Assembly (NCBI GenBank): GCA_036936605.1
Contig: JAUPFV010000001.1
Location: forward strand, 77,333,910 to 77,397,909
Direction: 5' to 3'
Origin: Limnanthes douglasii subsp. nivea
Taxonomy: Eukaryota; Streptophyta; Magnoliopsida; Brassicales; Limnanthaceae
DNA length: 64,000 bases
A model generated the notes under the pieces. That model had not been told where the DNA came from, searched no databases, and was given only the letters and a program-made list of their open reading frames with translations. Of the stretch, positions 34,984 to 47,544 are shown piece after piece (the first letter of the stretch is position 1; every line of letters begins with the position of its first letter). Made by a program: the position numbers and the translations under genes.

Positions 34984-36978
34984 CTATGGAGCAGAAGTGA
35001 AGAGTATGGATGCATTTGTCCCTCCAAAACCAAAAGAGTTTGACAAAGCTGCTCTGATCGACATCTCTTTTGAAGCCGTCAAGGGCATGAAACCGTTATT
35101 AAATATTGGATCGGGTTTGGTGACGTTAAGTGTCAATGGGGCTATTCCCTGCAATAAGCCGCCACAGATGTAAGAGCCGAGCAAGCTACATTCTTTAACA
35201 TTTTACTTCTACTAAATTTGTTAAGCATATCCATAAACTTAAAATGAGAATGTTTACGTGGTGCACGGCTAAAACAGTGAAAATTGCTTCAACAGCTCCC
35301 GCTGCTCCAAGAAGATGACCAACAGCCCCCTGAGTTGTTTGCGCATTGCAAAACTAGTTATGTATTGAAATATAATATTTACTGAATCCTGCGTCATGTA
35401 GCAGAAGTCAACAAAATTTACCTTTGTAGATGAGAAAGCCAATGCACCTGATGTTGGATGGTCAGAAAATAGGGTCTTTATAGCACAGGCTTCGACGGTA
35501 TCACCTAGAACAAACATAGTAACAAAGCCTTAACGATATGTTGAAAAAAGCAAGCTTGTAGAGGTTCAAGATGTTACCAAGTGGCGTGGATGTTGCATGG
35601 GCATTTATGTAATCCACTTGATCTGGACGAAGACAGGACTGTCAAGAAAAAGTAAATATATCAGAGTAGGCTACTTAATTTAAAATAACCACAAACAATA
35701 ATTTTCTTTGTGAGTTAAGTTGTAAGCATTCACTCAATTGAGCCAAACAACTGCAAAACCATCATGGTCACCTTGTTAGAAATATATTGTTTAAAAAGAT
35801 CAAGCAAACAGGTAAATTTAGACATCAAATAAGTTCTTATAGCTCAATAATGTTAGTATTTCGCAGACGAAAAACAATGCAATATCAGTAAAGGAGTTCA
35901 CAAAAAATAAAGCAACAGTGCAAATACTAAAGGCAATGAAAATTGACCTAAGCTTTACTATTAAGTATTTTATTTTCACTTCATGATTGAGAGAATGATA
36001 ATCAGGTAAAAGCGACTCAGACAATGTACTTAACCTGCTTCAAAGCGCGTGTCATTGCCAAAATGGCACCTCTTCCATCAGTAGTTGGTTGAGTTATGTG
36101 ATTTGCGTCACCTAAATAACATCATTTTCGTCATAAGATAATGGTTGACATAACATTTGAAAAATGACTTTCACTTCTTGTTTTTTCATTTTTAAAAGCA
36201 ACCTGACATCCCATAACCACCAACTTCGGCATATATTTTTGCTTCGCGTCTTCTTGCATGCTCAAGTTCCTTTGTAACCCCGCAACAAAAGTAACAAATT
36301 TTACACCAAATCAAATGTGGAAGAGGAAAATCAACCCAGAAAAGTCAAGTAAAAGGCACGAACCAACTCTCACCTCTAATACCAAAACGCCAGAGCCTTC
36401 ACCTATACTGAAAGCAGCAGTCAGTCAGTGGTTAGAAGCTAGAAAAACAAAAAGTGGAATCTATAAGGGAATGTGAACCTGTGAATGTTTTCACTCACAC
36501 AAAGCCATCTCGATCAGAATCAAAAGGCCGTGAAGCTTCTAGAGGGGAAGAATTATGCTTTGTTGTTAATGCCCTTGACCTGAAAATCCATGATTTAGAC
36601 TTAAATCCATATAGAATCGCCAAAGCAACTTGGATTTTTCCAATTACATTGCTATAACAGGATGTGTGCAAACAGCAAAGACCAAAGATGAATGTTTTAA
36701 GGGCTTATATATAAACAAACAATATTACCCTCGTCATTTAGTATAGTTTTGGTTCACAGCATCAAAGTAATCACCACAACCAACGTCATTTAGCAATTTG
36801 AACACATAATTTGGTAAGATAATTACTTGCAAAATCCTGCTATTGATAAAGCATCAATGCTAGACTCAGTACCCTCAGCCACCATAACATCTGAATCTCC
36901 AAACTGAATTATCCTTGCAGCGTCCCCAATAGAATGTGCTCCAGTAGCACAAGCTGTCACTGCAGCATGGTTTGGTCC
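34984..36978 (-). pseudogene. mtKAS: Mitochondrial-type beta-ketoacyl-ACP synthase, 3' half (N-terminal exons missing)
   Basis: Condensing enzyme of mitochondrial type II fatty acid synthesis. Minus-strand exons: 36978-36827, 36579-36499, 36407-36374, 36269-36203, 36111-36035, 35638-35578, 35504-35422, 35329-35258, 35148-34984 (stop TAG). All junctions have GT/AG and keep phase. Motifs: [20 protein letters not shown] (active-site Cys), NAHATSTPLG and GAVGHLLGAAGA (active-site His residues), SNSFGFGGTNASILF near the end. One unusual residue is AEGTESS where the family has GGTE. The first exon seen begins at an acceptor; the roughly 180 N-terminal residues expected upstream are not in 36979-37600. 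I class it as a 5'-truncated gene. The frame is otherwise open, so loss may be recent or an assembly error. Confidence 0.85.
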
Positions 36979-37600
36979 CTATATTCAAAAGCATGACTAG
37001 ACTATGCAACATCTTGTTCAATATATAATGTACATCCTCTACAGAATCTTCTTTGTTAATAACACAAACATAATCTTTAATAGAAATTCACAGCACAAGT
37101 CCCATTGTACAATCTATCAACTTAGACCACCTTAAATCATATACTCGAATTGTAATTCCAATTCCAATTTGAATATTAGAATATAATAAATAACACTCAA
37201 GATCATAAGACCGAAGTCGCATTCAGTAAGTACTAAGAGTTGCACTCATCTAATGATGTATTTATATTTGCAGTGCTTCACTAACAACATAAATTAAGAG
37301 ATCTGATTTGTTCCTTTAATCAAGACACAACAAATCTAGTTATTACAATTCAATTACGATTATATTTATAAAAAAAATATTGGGTAAGAGAAAATTTATT
37401 TAAAATAAAGACCCAAATTAGGGGAATAGATTATAGCCTCTAGTTATTACGATTCAAAATAAAAGTGTCTTACTAATAATAAAAAGGACAGAACCTGAAC
37501 CTGAACCTGATCCATCTTCTTTCTAAAACCTCTCCAAAACCTCCAACTCTCTCTCTATCGATCTCCACCAACAACGCTTTTAACTTCTTCAAATCTAACA
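36979..37600. other. Region between mtKAS remnant and tRNase Z
   Basis: AT-rich. Searched for mtKAS N-terminal exons on the minus strand and none found. A short tandem CCTGAA (37495-37509) and a CT-rich leader (37530-37560) precede the tRNase Z start, so the 3' part probably holds its promoter and 5' UTR. Confidence 0.5.
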
Positions 37601-39788
37601 ATGCAAACATCAATTCCCATTTTGCCATTAAAACCCCCTTCAATTTCCCCGTTTCACCACTACCACCACCACCAGTTAATTTCTCAAAAACCACCATGGT
37701 CAGGTCACCAATTCTATCTCGAAGGTCGAACCCACATCAACCCCTTGAATTCCCTCAGAGGGTCGGGCTATTTATCATCCATCAGTAGAGCCATTGACGA
37801 GGAAGAAGAATACCGGAAAGCTCGGGCCGCCGTGGAACGGAAAGGAATCGACTTGGAAGGCTATTTCATCGAGGGTGTTTCTATTGGTGGCCATGAAACG
37901 TCGATAATCCTACCGGAGTTGAAGTGCGTTTTCGATATCGGAAGGTGTCCTTCACGCGCTGTGCAACAGAAGTATCTGTTTATCACCCATGCTCATCTTG
38001 ATCACATTGTAACACTCTCTATCCCATTTAAATTGCCACAAAACTGAATTGAAAAATTATGACTTTATCATATTAATGTTTTTAGGTTGCTGAATATATT
38101 TCTTTTAAGTGAAGATTGTAATATACTAATATGTTTTGAAAGGTATGTCTTTTTTAAGTGCTATGGGTCTGGGTTTGTTTTCTTAAGGTTTTGAAAACTT
38201 GTAATATGGCTGAGAAGTATGTTCTTGTAAGGATAGAACATATGAGGAATAGACTTTTGTTTAATGAAGTTTGAATAAGGTTTCAAGTAGTGAGTTTGCC
38301 GATAATTTTTCGATGTATTATCATATATGTATAAAGTAGTCTAACAATACCATAGGCTGACATGATGGTTACTGAATTAGGGTGGATTAGCGATGTATGT
38401 AGCTACTCGCGCATTATACAACTTAGAGCCACCAAAAGTTTTTGTGCCTCCATGCATAAAAGATGATGTGGAGAAGCTAATAGAAATTCACAGGGTCATG
38501 GGGCAGGTGGAACTAAACCTTGAATTGATTGCATTGGATGTAGGTAAGCAGCAACATAGAGTTAGCTCAGTATCCTCCTTTCTCTTCTTTAACTTGTGTA
38601 CTTCAATATGTGTTTATATGAAAATGATTGTTTTGGCAGGTGAAACGTATGAGTTGCGAAATGACCTTGTAGTTAGACCGTTTAAAACACACCATGTTAT
38701 ACCAAGCCAGGTATGCTTCATGAATTTGTTTTCGATGTCACGTCTAAATCTGTATTAGGTTTTTCTCTTATATGTATATTCTGAGTTGAGTAAGAAAATG
38801 GCACTATGGCTTCGTATCGAACTATGCTCATTAGCTCTCTCTTGTGTTTCTGCAAGATATTCACCAAAATCAAATAGGTTTAAAGGAGCTATGGTAACGA
38901 TGGTGTCATTTGATAGTGTTTTCAGACTTTATTTTATGATTTTCTCACAATTTTGAATGTGAAATTTCTTGCTTTCCATTCAGGGTTATGTTATCTATTC
39001 CATTCGTAAAAAGCTGAAAAAGCAGTACACTCATCTGAAAGGCAAGCAAATCGAGAAAATTAAAAAGTCTGGCACTGAGGTCTGTTTGCTACTCTGTAAA
39101 AGATTTTGATGGATGCTTTTTACTCGCTTGTTTCAAATTTAAAGAAACTTATTTTGACAGATTACAGACACCATATTGTCTCCAGAGGTAGCAGTCACCG
39201 GAGATACGACACCAGAATACATGCTTGATCCACGTAACGCCGATGCATTGAGAGCAAAAATTCTTATAACTGAGGTATAGTACGATTTTGACCTATTTAT
39301 TATGTCAGAATGTATCTTATTTTGCTAGCGGAACTCCTTTTGTCAGGCAACTTTCCTGGATGAAGGATTTAGCGTTGAGCATGCACAGAAACATGGGCAT
39401 ACTCACATATACGAGGTATCTCCGTGGCCTCTCACAATCTCATTTGATTAGCGGTATATTCAGGACTTTTGAAAAGTTGATTTTTATATTATAATAATTG
39501 CAGATCATAGAGAATGCTAAATGGATTCGAAATAAAGCTGTTTTATTGACGCATTTCTCCTCACGCTACACTATGGAGGTGATATATTTATTTTTTTGTT
39601 ACATAGCTACACAAGAAAGTGCCAAAAGTGTTTTTGTTGAGCTTAGATAAATTGGATGGACGAAAGCCACGAAACTGATTAGGTGATCACTCTGAGTGCA
39701 GGATATTCGTAAAGCTGCACTGAAGCTGCAATCGAAGGTTTCAGCAAAAGTAGTTCCTTTAACGGAAGGTTTCAAGTCAGTGTACTAG
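37601..39788 (+). CDS. TRZ2: Ribonuclease Z, chloroplast type (tRNA 3' processing endonuclease)
   Basis: Cleaves the 3' trailer of tRNA precursors, probably in plastids. Eight exons: 37601-38008, 38381-38543, 38640-38710, 38984-39079, 39161-39274, 39347-39415, 39504-39578, 39702-39788, giving 360 residues with all phases consistent. The first 60 or so residues are Ser/Pro/His-rich with few acidic residues, like a transit peptide. AIDEEEEYRKARAAVERKG then starts the conserved part. The metallo-beta-lactamase signature is FITHAHLDHIGGL (exon 1/2 junction); THHVIPSQ, VTGDTTPEYM and LLTHFSSRY supply further metal ligands. Short form without a duplicated domain, near the length of Arabidopsis TRZ2. 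PMYVATRG reads AMYVATRA here, otherwise conservative. Looks functional. Confidence 0.92.
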
Positions 39789-40480
39789 TAATAGCTCATA
39801 TAATTTTATGATCAGCTGGAGGGCGATGGTAGGCAAGATAGGAGAAGCGAAGCAAATGAGTTTGATTATATTTACCTTTTAGTCCAGGTTTGTACTGACA
39901 TTTCGTTTCTTAATTCGCCCTGTACTCATGTATCTTTATTAGGGTAATTGAATTAATTTGTAAATTTTATCATCTCAATGAAATCCTTTTATTATGACAA
40001 TTATTATCTTTAAAATATATTCTAGTAGTTAGTTTTTGATTTAAAAAATTATATTCTTGATATAATTATACCTAAAATCCTTTTTCAATAAAAAAAGGAA
40101 TATGATAAAATATTATTATACAATATTGTACTTCATGGTATCCAACCTTTGGTGTCAATATCTCAACTATTATTATCAAGAACATAGAACCCAAGCAAAT
40201 ATTGAACTTATTTTTTACCCATCTATAATATCTCGAATAGTCATGTTTTATCATCGGCATAAAACATTTTTTTTCAATCAAACTCGTTTTTTATATTTTT
40301 TTAAATCACATTTTAGAAGAAAAAAATGAAAGTATTTCACTTATACGAACAAAACTAGATCCATGAATGATATTTTTAATTTTTTTTACTATATCCAGTA
40401 ATCATGATTTTGCATCACGTGTGTTTGGTCTCGCATTTCGCACTTCATTTTGTCCTGGTCTCGCATAATGTAATAGAGAT
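39789..40480. other. 3' flank of tRNase Z
   Basis: Probable 3' UTR for the first few hundred bases (AATGAG, then T-rich), then AT-rich DNA with no recognisable gene. Confidence 0.5.
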
Positions 40481-40790
40481 ATGCGAGTCATGCATGATAT
40501 AATGAAGAGATGCGACACCAAACATGATGAGATGAATAGATGCGACATCAAACATGATAAAATGAATATATGTGATACCGTAGATCATGAAGTGGAGAGA
40601 TGAAATACAAAGCATGATAAAGTGGGAAAATGCGAGACCGGACATGATGAAGTGGATAGAACAGTCACAATGAAATTGATAGACTAAACATGAAGAGGTG
40701 GATAGATCAGAGATGCGAGGCCAGACATTATGAAGTAGAAATTTGCGACACATGTATTATATGATGATAAGAGATGTGAGACCAGGGTTA
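40481..40790. repeat. Degenerate 30-bp minisatellite
   Basis: About ten units around GATGCGACACCAAACATGAT with 20-30% divergence. Any ORF through it is repeat-driven. Confidence 0.7.
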
Positions 40791-40815
40791 CTAGGTCTGG
40801 CGAAAAAAATCAAAA

Positions 40816-40817
<2 letters not shown>

Positions 40818-40877
<60 letters not shown>
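40818..40877. repeat. (TA)n microsatellite
   Basis: About 30 TA units. Confidence 0.95.
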
Positions 40878-40881
<4 letters not shown>

Positions 40882-41125
40882 CTTGTTTGTATTTAAAAAA
40901 AACGATAGTAATTTCAATTATTTTTCCAAACTACGGTTTTAAAAATACAGATTATTTGGTTCAAAAAGATAAGAGGGTTCCTTTTGGTTTTTTTTTCTTG
41001 TATAGTTTACTAATTTTGGATATTATATGGTAATAAGATAGTTGACTCTTCTGTTTGTGGGTAATACATTATTTGTTATATTGAGTTTTGAATTTTTAGA
41101 TACAACTTTCGAATATTTGAAATAA

Positions 41126-41128
<3 letters not shown>

Positions 41129-41181
<53 letters not shown>
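41129..41181. repeat. (TA)n microsatellite
   Basis: About 26 TA units. Confidence 0.95.
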
Positions 41182-41186
<5 letters not shown>

Positions 41187-42429
41187 TAGATTTATGATTA
41201 AATTAAATTCTACTATCCCTAAATTAAAATTGTAAAATTTTAGAATATGAAAATCTGACGGGATCATAAATTTGTTATAACATTACTTAAATTAGTTCCC
41301 ATATTTTATAGTGTTCAAAATAAATAAATATAAAATAAAAATGAACAATATAACATGATGTTTCACAAATAAATTCGTTTTGTTTTTATTTTAGCTACCC
41401 TGTTAGAAATGCAAATTAATTTTTATAGCAAAAGAAATTTAGAAGTAAGGATAATACAATAAAATGCTAAAATTATCGAAGAATAACCATAAAATAATAC
41501 CGGCTTAAAAATATAAAGAAAATAAAAAAAAAAAGCAAAAAATAAATATAAAATCAATGCATAAACCTAAAAAAAGGAGATATATACATACACAAATCTA
41601 CGGATCCCCAAAATTGAAGGACTAAGAGACGGACTTTGAAGGTACCCTAAATCTGAAAAACATGTTTAGTATAGTTGGTAAGGAGCTTTATCTATCTTCT
41701 ATCCAATAATGAATATTGTTTATTTCATATACTTTTTTTTGTTATCTCTTTTTGAAAAAGGTCATTGATTTGGTTTATCGTTTATTTTGTGAGTTTTTTT
41801 TATCATTAATTTGGTTTCTCTTTTTTTACAGATTATTGATTTTGTGAATTTAAAGAAAGATTTGTTTTTTTAACTAATTTTAGTTTTTTGCACATCATTT
41901 GATTTAAAACTTTTTTTTGGCATGTTTTTAATTTTGTTAGATATATTCCATTGTAGATTCAGTAGAAACTAAAACTATTGGATTTTTCTAAAAGGAACAA
42001 AGGTATAAAGAAATGAAAAATATATCATGTATATTTATTTACTAAATTAACTGTATTAAATTTATTTATTTGTTTTTATCAAATTTGTATATGAATAATT
42101 TATATAAACCTATTAATCGTATATAAAACAATTTATTAATAGTTAAATAGTTACAAATATTAATTTTAGAAATTTAGTACATAAATTATATATAAAAATT
42201 TATTATTGTAATTTATTAATTGTATTTAAGTAATAATTTTTTCTACCAAATTTATTAACCTGTAGGTTAATTATTTATTTTATATAAATAATAATTTTTT
42301 ATGCCAATTTTAGTTATTAAATGATTTACATAAGTTTATTTATTTTATATAAGTAATACTTTTTATGCCAATTTTGACAAATCTCAATTATTTCAAGAAT
42401 TGATTGTTTTTCTACATGTTATTGATTTT
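41182..42429. other. AT-rich DNA, nothing recognised
   Basis: Homopolymer and AT-rich sequence without ORFs or repeats of note. Confidence 0.4.
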
Positions 42430-42935
42430 ATAATGAAAGAGTTAGGGATCGTTTTACAGTAGAAAAAATTGTTGAGTTGTTGAATTGTGTGCCGTGTTTG
42501 AATTTGTATTCTTCATTTCAAGATTTTGACGTTAAATCACTTGTGAGGTTGGTGAGATTCTATCCATTTGACTTTCAACATGTTCGTGATAAAGAATTTG
42601 TCTAGTCAATTTGAGAATTATATTGAGTGTGTCAAGATGGATAATATTTTTTCCAATTTGAAAGGTATTTCAAATCTATGTAGGACTCTTGTTCGTACAA
42701 AAAACACAAGACTTTTGGATTCGTGTACACACTTTTAACGCTAGCTTTGTCAGTACCGGTGGCCACCGCAAGTGTTGAACGTGTTTTTCCTGGTATGAAA
42801 TATGTGATAAATGAGTTGAGAAATCGAATGTCTAATCAATGGCTTAATGATTGTTTAGTGACATTTGTGGAGAAATATATTAGCAAGCGCTTTCAAGGCA
42901 TGAGTAATAGGAGAATGCATCTACGTTTGGACTAG
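42430..42935 (+). pseudogene. hAT-like transposase C-terminal relic
   Basis: One frame gives IVELLNCVPCLNLYSSFQ and LVRFYPFDFQHVRDKEF. After frame changes comes the hAT dimerisation domain LLTLALSVPVATASVERVFP with NELRNRMSNQWLNDCLVTF, ending at 42935. This is the style of plant TTF-type zinc-finger hAT proteins. The upstream catalytic part is absent. Confidence 0.75.
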
Positions 42936-43709
42936 AAATAAATATTCGTTTTGAGTTTAATTGAAACATTGGTATATTTTTACTATCTAATACTCAAAAA
43001 CAAAAATTCAAAATTTTTGGTATTATTTTTTGCGTACTCTTAATTTAAGCTCTGGATCCGCCCCTGCTGAATGTGATGTATGCGTAACATCTCGACAATT
43101 GCTGCATTTTGTTAACCCATATGTTTTAAGTCGTAATGGACATGATGTTACATCGATAAACTAGATGGATCTCGAATATGTATGTTTCAATTTTGGGTTG
43201 TGACGGAGATCGATCATAAAAATTGAACTTTTTATGATCATTCATATACGGGGTATTCTCTCTTTTATATTCACACTTTAACATCAAAAGATAAACAAAA
43301 GCTTGTAATAAGCAAAGGATGTAGGAAGAAAGTGGCACACTCTCAAATCTATAGACACGTGTTTATAAATATATCGTTTTTTTGGTTACATAAGCAAACA
43401 CTACACGATGCAAAGTTATTTAGTTCAAATTTTCCGTTAAAACCAAGCAAGCACTCACAAATGGATATAAAATCCATGTGAAACCCTTAAAACACCTCAT
43501 CATTGTCGACCATGTTATTTTAGGTATATCATTTGTCTTCTACCGGTGACCCCTAATCATAACTATGTTATTATAGGGTTCTAAAAAGATAAATACACGT
43601 ACAATTATATCACAAAAAATGGTTGATTGTGCTGATTTGCGATATTCCTCTCATCTCATCCTTTAATAATCGATTCAAACCAATATGGAGTTAAAGAATA
43701 AAAAAAACA
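42936..43709. other. Unrecognised DNA after hAT relic
   Basis: CTGGATCCGCCCCTGCTGAA near 43050 is a phrase common near plant DNA transposon ends. Otherwise nothing is seen. Confidence 0.3.
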
Positions 43710-43880
43710 AGTCCCTCTACATACGCTTTCTCGGCTGAGCCTGTCACTTTGTGTGGTTTACCTTCTGGCGTTGGTTTGCAGGCTATCGCGTCAGACTGAG
43801 GGTTTACCTGTGCGCACTCATTGCACTCTGAGTAGCGGCTGCGGGTTCCCTCCGAAAAAAAAATAAAAAATAAAAAAACA
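43710..43880 (+). mobile_element. SINE 3' part (5'-truncated), with A-rich tail
   Basis: Starts at GTCCCTCTACATACGCTTT, continues through a GC-richer body (GGCTGAGCCTGTCACTTTGT; TGTGCGCACTCATTGCACTC; GCGGGTTCCCTCC) and ends in an A-rich tail (43855-43880). No Pol III boxes are in this piece. Confidence 0.65.
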
Positions 43881-43917
43881 ACTGTTTCCAATAGTAATGA
43901 GTTTGGTAAGAGCCCCC

Positions 43918-43997
43918 AAGGGGGGTAGCCGAGTTGGTCGAGTATGACATTCTTATGACCAAAAGGTCATGAGTTCGAGTCCCTCTACATACGCTTT
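43918..43997 (+). mobile_element. SINE tRNA-like head (3'-truncated)
   Basis: Box A TAGCCGAGTTGG (43926-43937) and box B AGTTCGAGTCC (43972-43982) in Pol III spacing, then GTCCCTCTACATACGCTTT, the same 19 bases with which the preceding SINE body begins. It is not a real tRNA gene: no cloverleaf closes and no CCA-end stem is present. Confidence 0.7.
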
Positions 43998-45950
43998 ACA
44001 TCGTATTTAACTAGTTAATCCATTTGCGATAGCATAGTTTTTAAGGCAAATTTTAAGTTAAGTTAAAATATTTATAAATTGGAAGATGCAGTCTGCATCT
44101 ACATCTCAACCTCTTCAAGATCAGAACCACAGATAAAACTGGTTGATTCTGTAAGTGTTCTTATTTTTTTATTCATTGTTTTTACAATATTTTATTTCGG
44201 TTTCATTTGGTTTAATATTTCTTTCTCAAATTTTTATTTATCTATGTCTTGTTCTATTGTTCTACATTGCTTATTGGATTTAAAATTTAATTGATCATTG
44301 TTTATCAAGGAGAGATTGTAATTTTAAAAGGGGAAATGAAGAACATAAAGGGAAATAGAGATTTTAATTAGATATATTAAAGAATATGAAGATTTTATTA
44401 AATAGATTAAACCAGACGGAGAAACGACCTTAAATAAATAACATTGATAACCCAAATTCAAAGTCAAAGTCATGTATATAAAAAACTTACCGTGAGTACA
44501 TTTACTTGTTGTTTTAGTTATCTGTATATACTTCAATCATATGTTTTATATATTTTTTAACAAACAATATATTATGATTTGCATTTATAAAATAATTAAT
44601 TTTATTTTTATTATGCTTACACACATGTTTGTTAAACAATATATATTAAAATATTTTTTTATTTCTTCTAATAAAATAATTTATTTATATTATAAATTAT
44701 GTTTGATACAAATTTGATTTTATTTCTATATATTTTTTATATAAATGTTTTTATTTTATTTCCATATATTTTAAAAAAATATTTTTTACATAATAAATTT
44801 TATTTTATTTCATCTATTTTCACATATATCTTTTATATAATAAATTTTATTTTGTTATATTTTATTTTTCAAATATATTTTTAAATAATATATTAACAAA
44901 GATTAAGATCTATTGTTAAATATTATCAGTAATAAATAATATATTAAAATATACTAAAAATATGTTAAAGTACAAGGAGAGAAACATTTTTTAAATGATA
45001 ATTTAAAATTGATAATAAAATCATTTTACAACGGTAGAATTAATTTTATAAATTTTTTTAGCCCCCTAATTTTGATTCATGAATCATCCACTAAATGTAA
45101 CCACAAATCAAAAATACTGAAATTTAACCCCTCAAATCATATACCATATGGGTATATAAAATTAAAACTAATTAATAAATTTATGAAAAAGTTAGAAATA
45201 GTACTAATTGAAGTGAATACTCAATCGTTACCTTCAATTACGACCAATTTATGAAAAGAAAAAAGTTTTATTTTTGAACCTCTAACATGAATCCCAATTT
45301 TTGAATGATGGAAGTTTTTTTTTTTCAAATTCGCATCAAGATATTAGTGTTTAAGTATGTGGGTAGTGGAGGTTAGTTGAAATTTGGGTTAAACCTATAA
45401 TTTGAATTGTTGAGGTGAAATTGGTGATTAAAATATTAGAAAATAAGAAAGGGATGGTATAATGGTTTTACGAAAAAACGCACAAAGTTAGTTTATATGG
45501 AGTTCAACCTAGTATGAATTGGTCTTTAGGATTTCATATTTGATATTATTAAAAAAGGCCATCAAGTTAAAAAAAAATCAAAAAATATGTTTGGTCATCG
45601 TGACTATATGTGTAGTCATGACGACGATGGGATTTTTTTTTCTGAGCATCATAACAATTTTTTAAATAACTCTTTTAACCTTACAATAGTTTCCAAATAC
45701 AGTTTAGATTCGGTTACTCTCGATTGGTGCTTATTTTAAAATCGTAAATTTGACGTTTTAGATTTTTATTTTTGAATAATAAAGGAATATAAATCCAATC
45801 TTTATCAATAATTCATTTGAAGTATATTTTAGATGATGTCTATTGACCATTAGCCCTTTTTATTCGAGATGTGTAACTTCAATAGCTTCATTATGAGAAA
45901 TTTGATTTACCACAAAAGTTTTAGACTATCTCGAACTTAATATTCTTGAA
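43998..45950. other. AT-rich DNA, nothing recognised
   Basis: Long T/A-rich low-complexity stretches (44560-44900). No supported gene or repeat. Confidence 0.4.
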
Positions 45951-45953
45951 AAC

Positions 45954-46726
45954 ACATCAAAGACGTGAATTGTATATGGGGACCTTCTGTACGACATAAA
46001 AATTTTAATGCAGAATTTCTTATCATGCCATTTCTTCATATTCTTATTGTAAATGAGAGAATTTTTGTGTGCATTGTTTTTGAATTTATTTATCTTGTTC
46101 AATATTTTTTCTGATGACATTGAAATCAAAATTTAGAATCCTAGTTTCCAAATATGATCAATGTTCTAATTCTACTAGAAGATTACATATCTTTCATTAA
46201 ATCAAGTGATAATGTGACATCAAAGATGTGAATTGTATATGGGGACCTTCTGTACGACATAAAAGTTTCAATGCAGAATTTCTTATCATGCCATATCTTC
46301 ATATTCTTCTTGTAAATGGGAGAATTTTTGTGTGCATTGTTTTTGGATTTATTTATCTCGTCCAACATTTTTTCCGATGACATCGAAATCAAAATTTAGA
46401 ATCCTAGTTTCCAAATATGATCAATGTTATAATTCTATTATAAGATTAGATATCTTTCATTAAATCAAGTGATAATGTGACATCAAAGACGTGAATTGTA
46501 TATGGGGACCTTCTGTACGACATAAAAGTTTCAATGCAAAATTTCTTATCATGTCATTTTTGCATATACTTTTTGTAAATGAGAGCATTTTTGTGTGCAT
46601 TTTTTTTAATTTATTTATCTCGTTCAACATTTTTTCCGATGACATTGAAATCAAAATTTAGAATCCTAGTTTCCAAATATGATCAATGTTATAATTATAC
46701 TAGAAGATTAGATATATTTCATTAAA
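45954..46726 (-). repeat. 263-bp tandem triplet derived from an Athila-type integrase tail
   Basis: Three units starting at 45954, 46217 and 46480. On the minus strand each encodes versions of MISMSSEKMLNEINK, AHKNSPIYKKNMKIWHDKKF and RRSPYTIHIFD. These resemble the region after the plant gypsy (Athila) integrase core (..L.EL...A..NA..YK...K.WHDK.., then ..SGPFTI..V). The frame is partly open in units 1-2 and shifted in unit 3. Confidence 0.75.
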
Positions 46727-46739
46727 ACTCAGTTATAGG

Positions 46740-47544
46740 TGTTGGGAATATGCGGGTCCACTACCAAAAGGCCTCATCCTAGTTGAGGTATGTTCTCACT
46801 TATATACCATTGATCCTTCCCATGTTTTACCGATATGGGATGTGGAACTTTGGTCGCTACCCTAACAAATCCTCCTCTCGAACAAAGTACCACTTTAGCC
46901 TCCTCTCAATTGACATTCATCCGCTCACTCTAATCAGGTTGGGGCTGCCTGATCGCTAGAGCCTTTACAGCGGATTTATCTGATCTTGACCATCCTGCCT
47001 TGTTCCTTAGCGCCACTCCAAACAAGTACCACTGTCTTGATACACTCCAATCAAGCCACACTGCTTGATGAGCAACGGGCACTCCAAACGAGGATCTCTC
47101 CAATCAAGCCACAATGCTTGATGAGCCTCAAATCAAGCCACACTGCTTGATAAGCCACGGGCACTCCAAACAAGGATCTTGAGCATGGCTACTAATTCAT
47201 CATGTTCGACTAATGAGAATTTCACCCACATGTTCGACTAATGAGAATTTCACCCACATCACCCACCACATCGCGTACTGTCTGGGCCTGGAGCTCTGAT
47301 ACCACATGTTGGGAATATGCGGGTCCGGTCCGCATATTCCGCCTCCGTATATAAGTAAGAACACAACCGATCTCAACACTAGTATGATATTGTCCGTTTT
47401 GGCACCCGAAGGCCCTCACGGCTTTGCATTTGGTCCACTTCCAAAAGGCCTCATACTAGTTGAGGTATGTTCTCACTTATATACCATTGATCCTTCCCAT
47501 GTTTTACCGATGTGGGATGTGGAACTTTGGTCGCTACCCTAACA
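46740..47544 (-). mobile_element. TRIM (terminal-repeat retrotransposon in miniature) with target duplication
   Basis: Left LTR 46740-46867 (internally deleted by about 110 bp), right LTR 47307-47544, both TGTTGGGAATATGCGGG...CCCTAACA. On the minus strand the right LTR is followed by TGGTATCAGAGCTC (initiator Met PBS, complement at about 47291-47304), and the purine-rich GAGAGGAGGATT precedes the left LTR. The internal 440 bp have no ORF and contain short tandem repeats (CATGTTCGACTAATGAGAAT twice; CAATCAAGCCACACTGCTTG-like units). ATAGG at 46735-46739 and 47545-47549 is a perfect 5-bp target duplication. Confidence 0.9.

Noticed and set aside
43918..43997. Functional tRNA gene
   Set aside because: Box A and B are present but no cloverleaf can be drawn and it is joined to SINE sequence.
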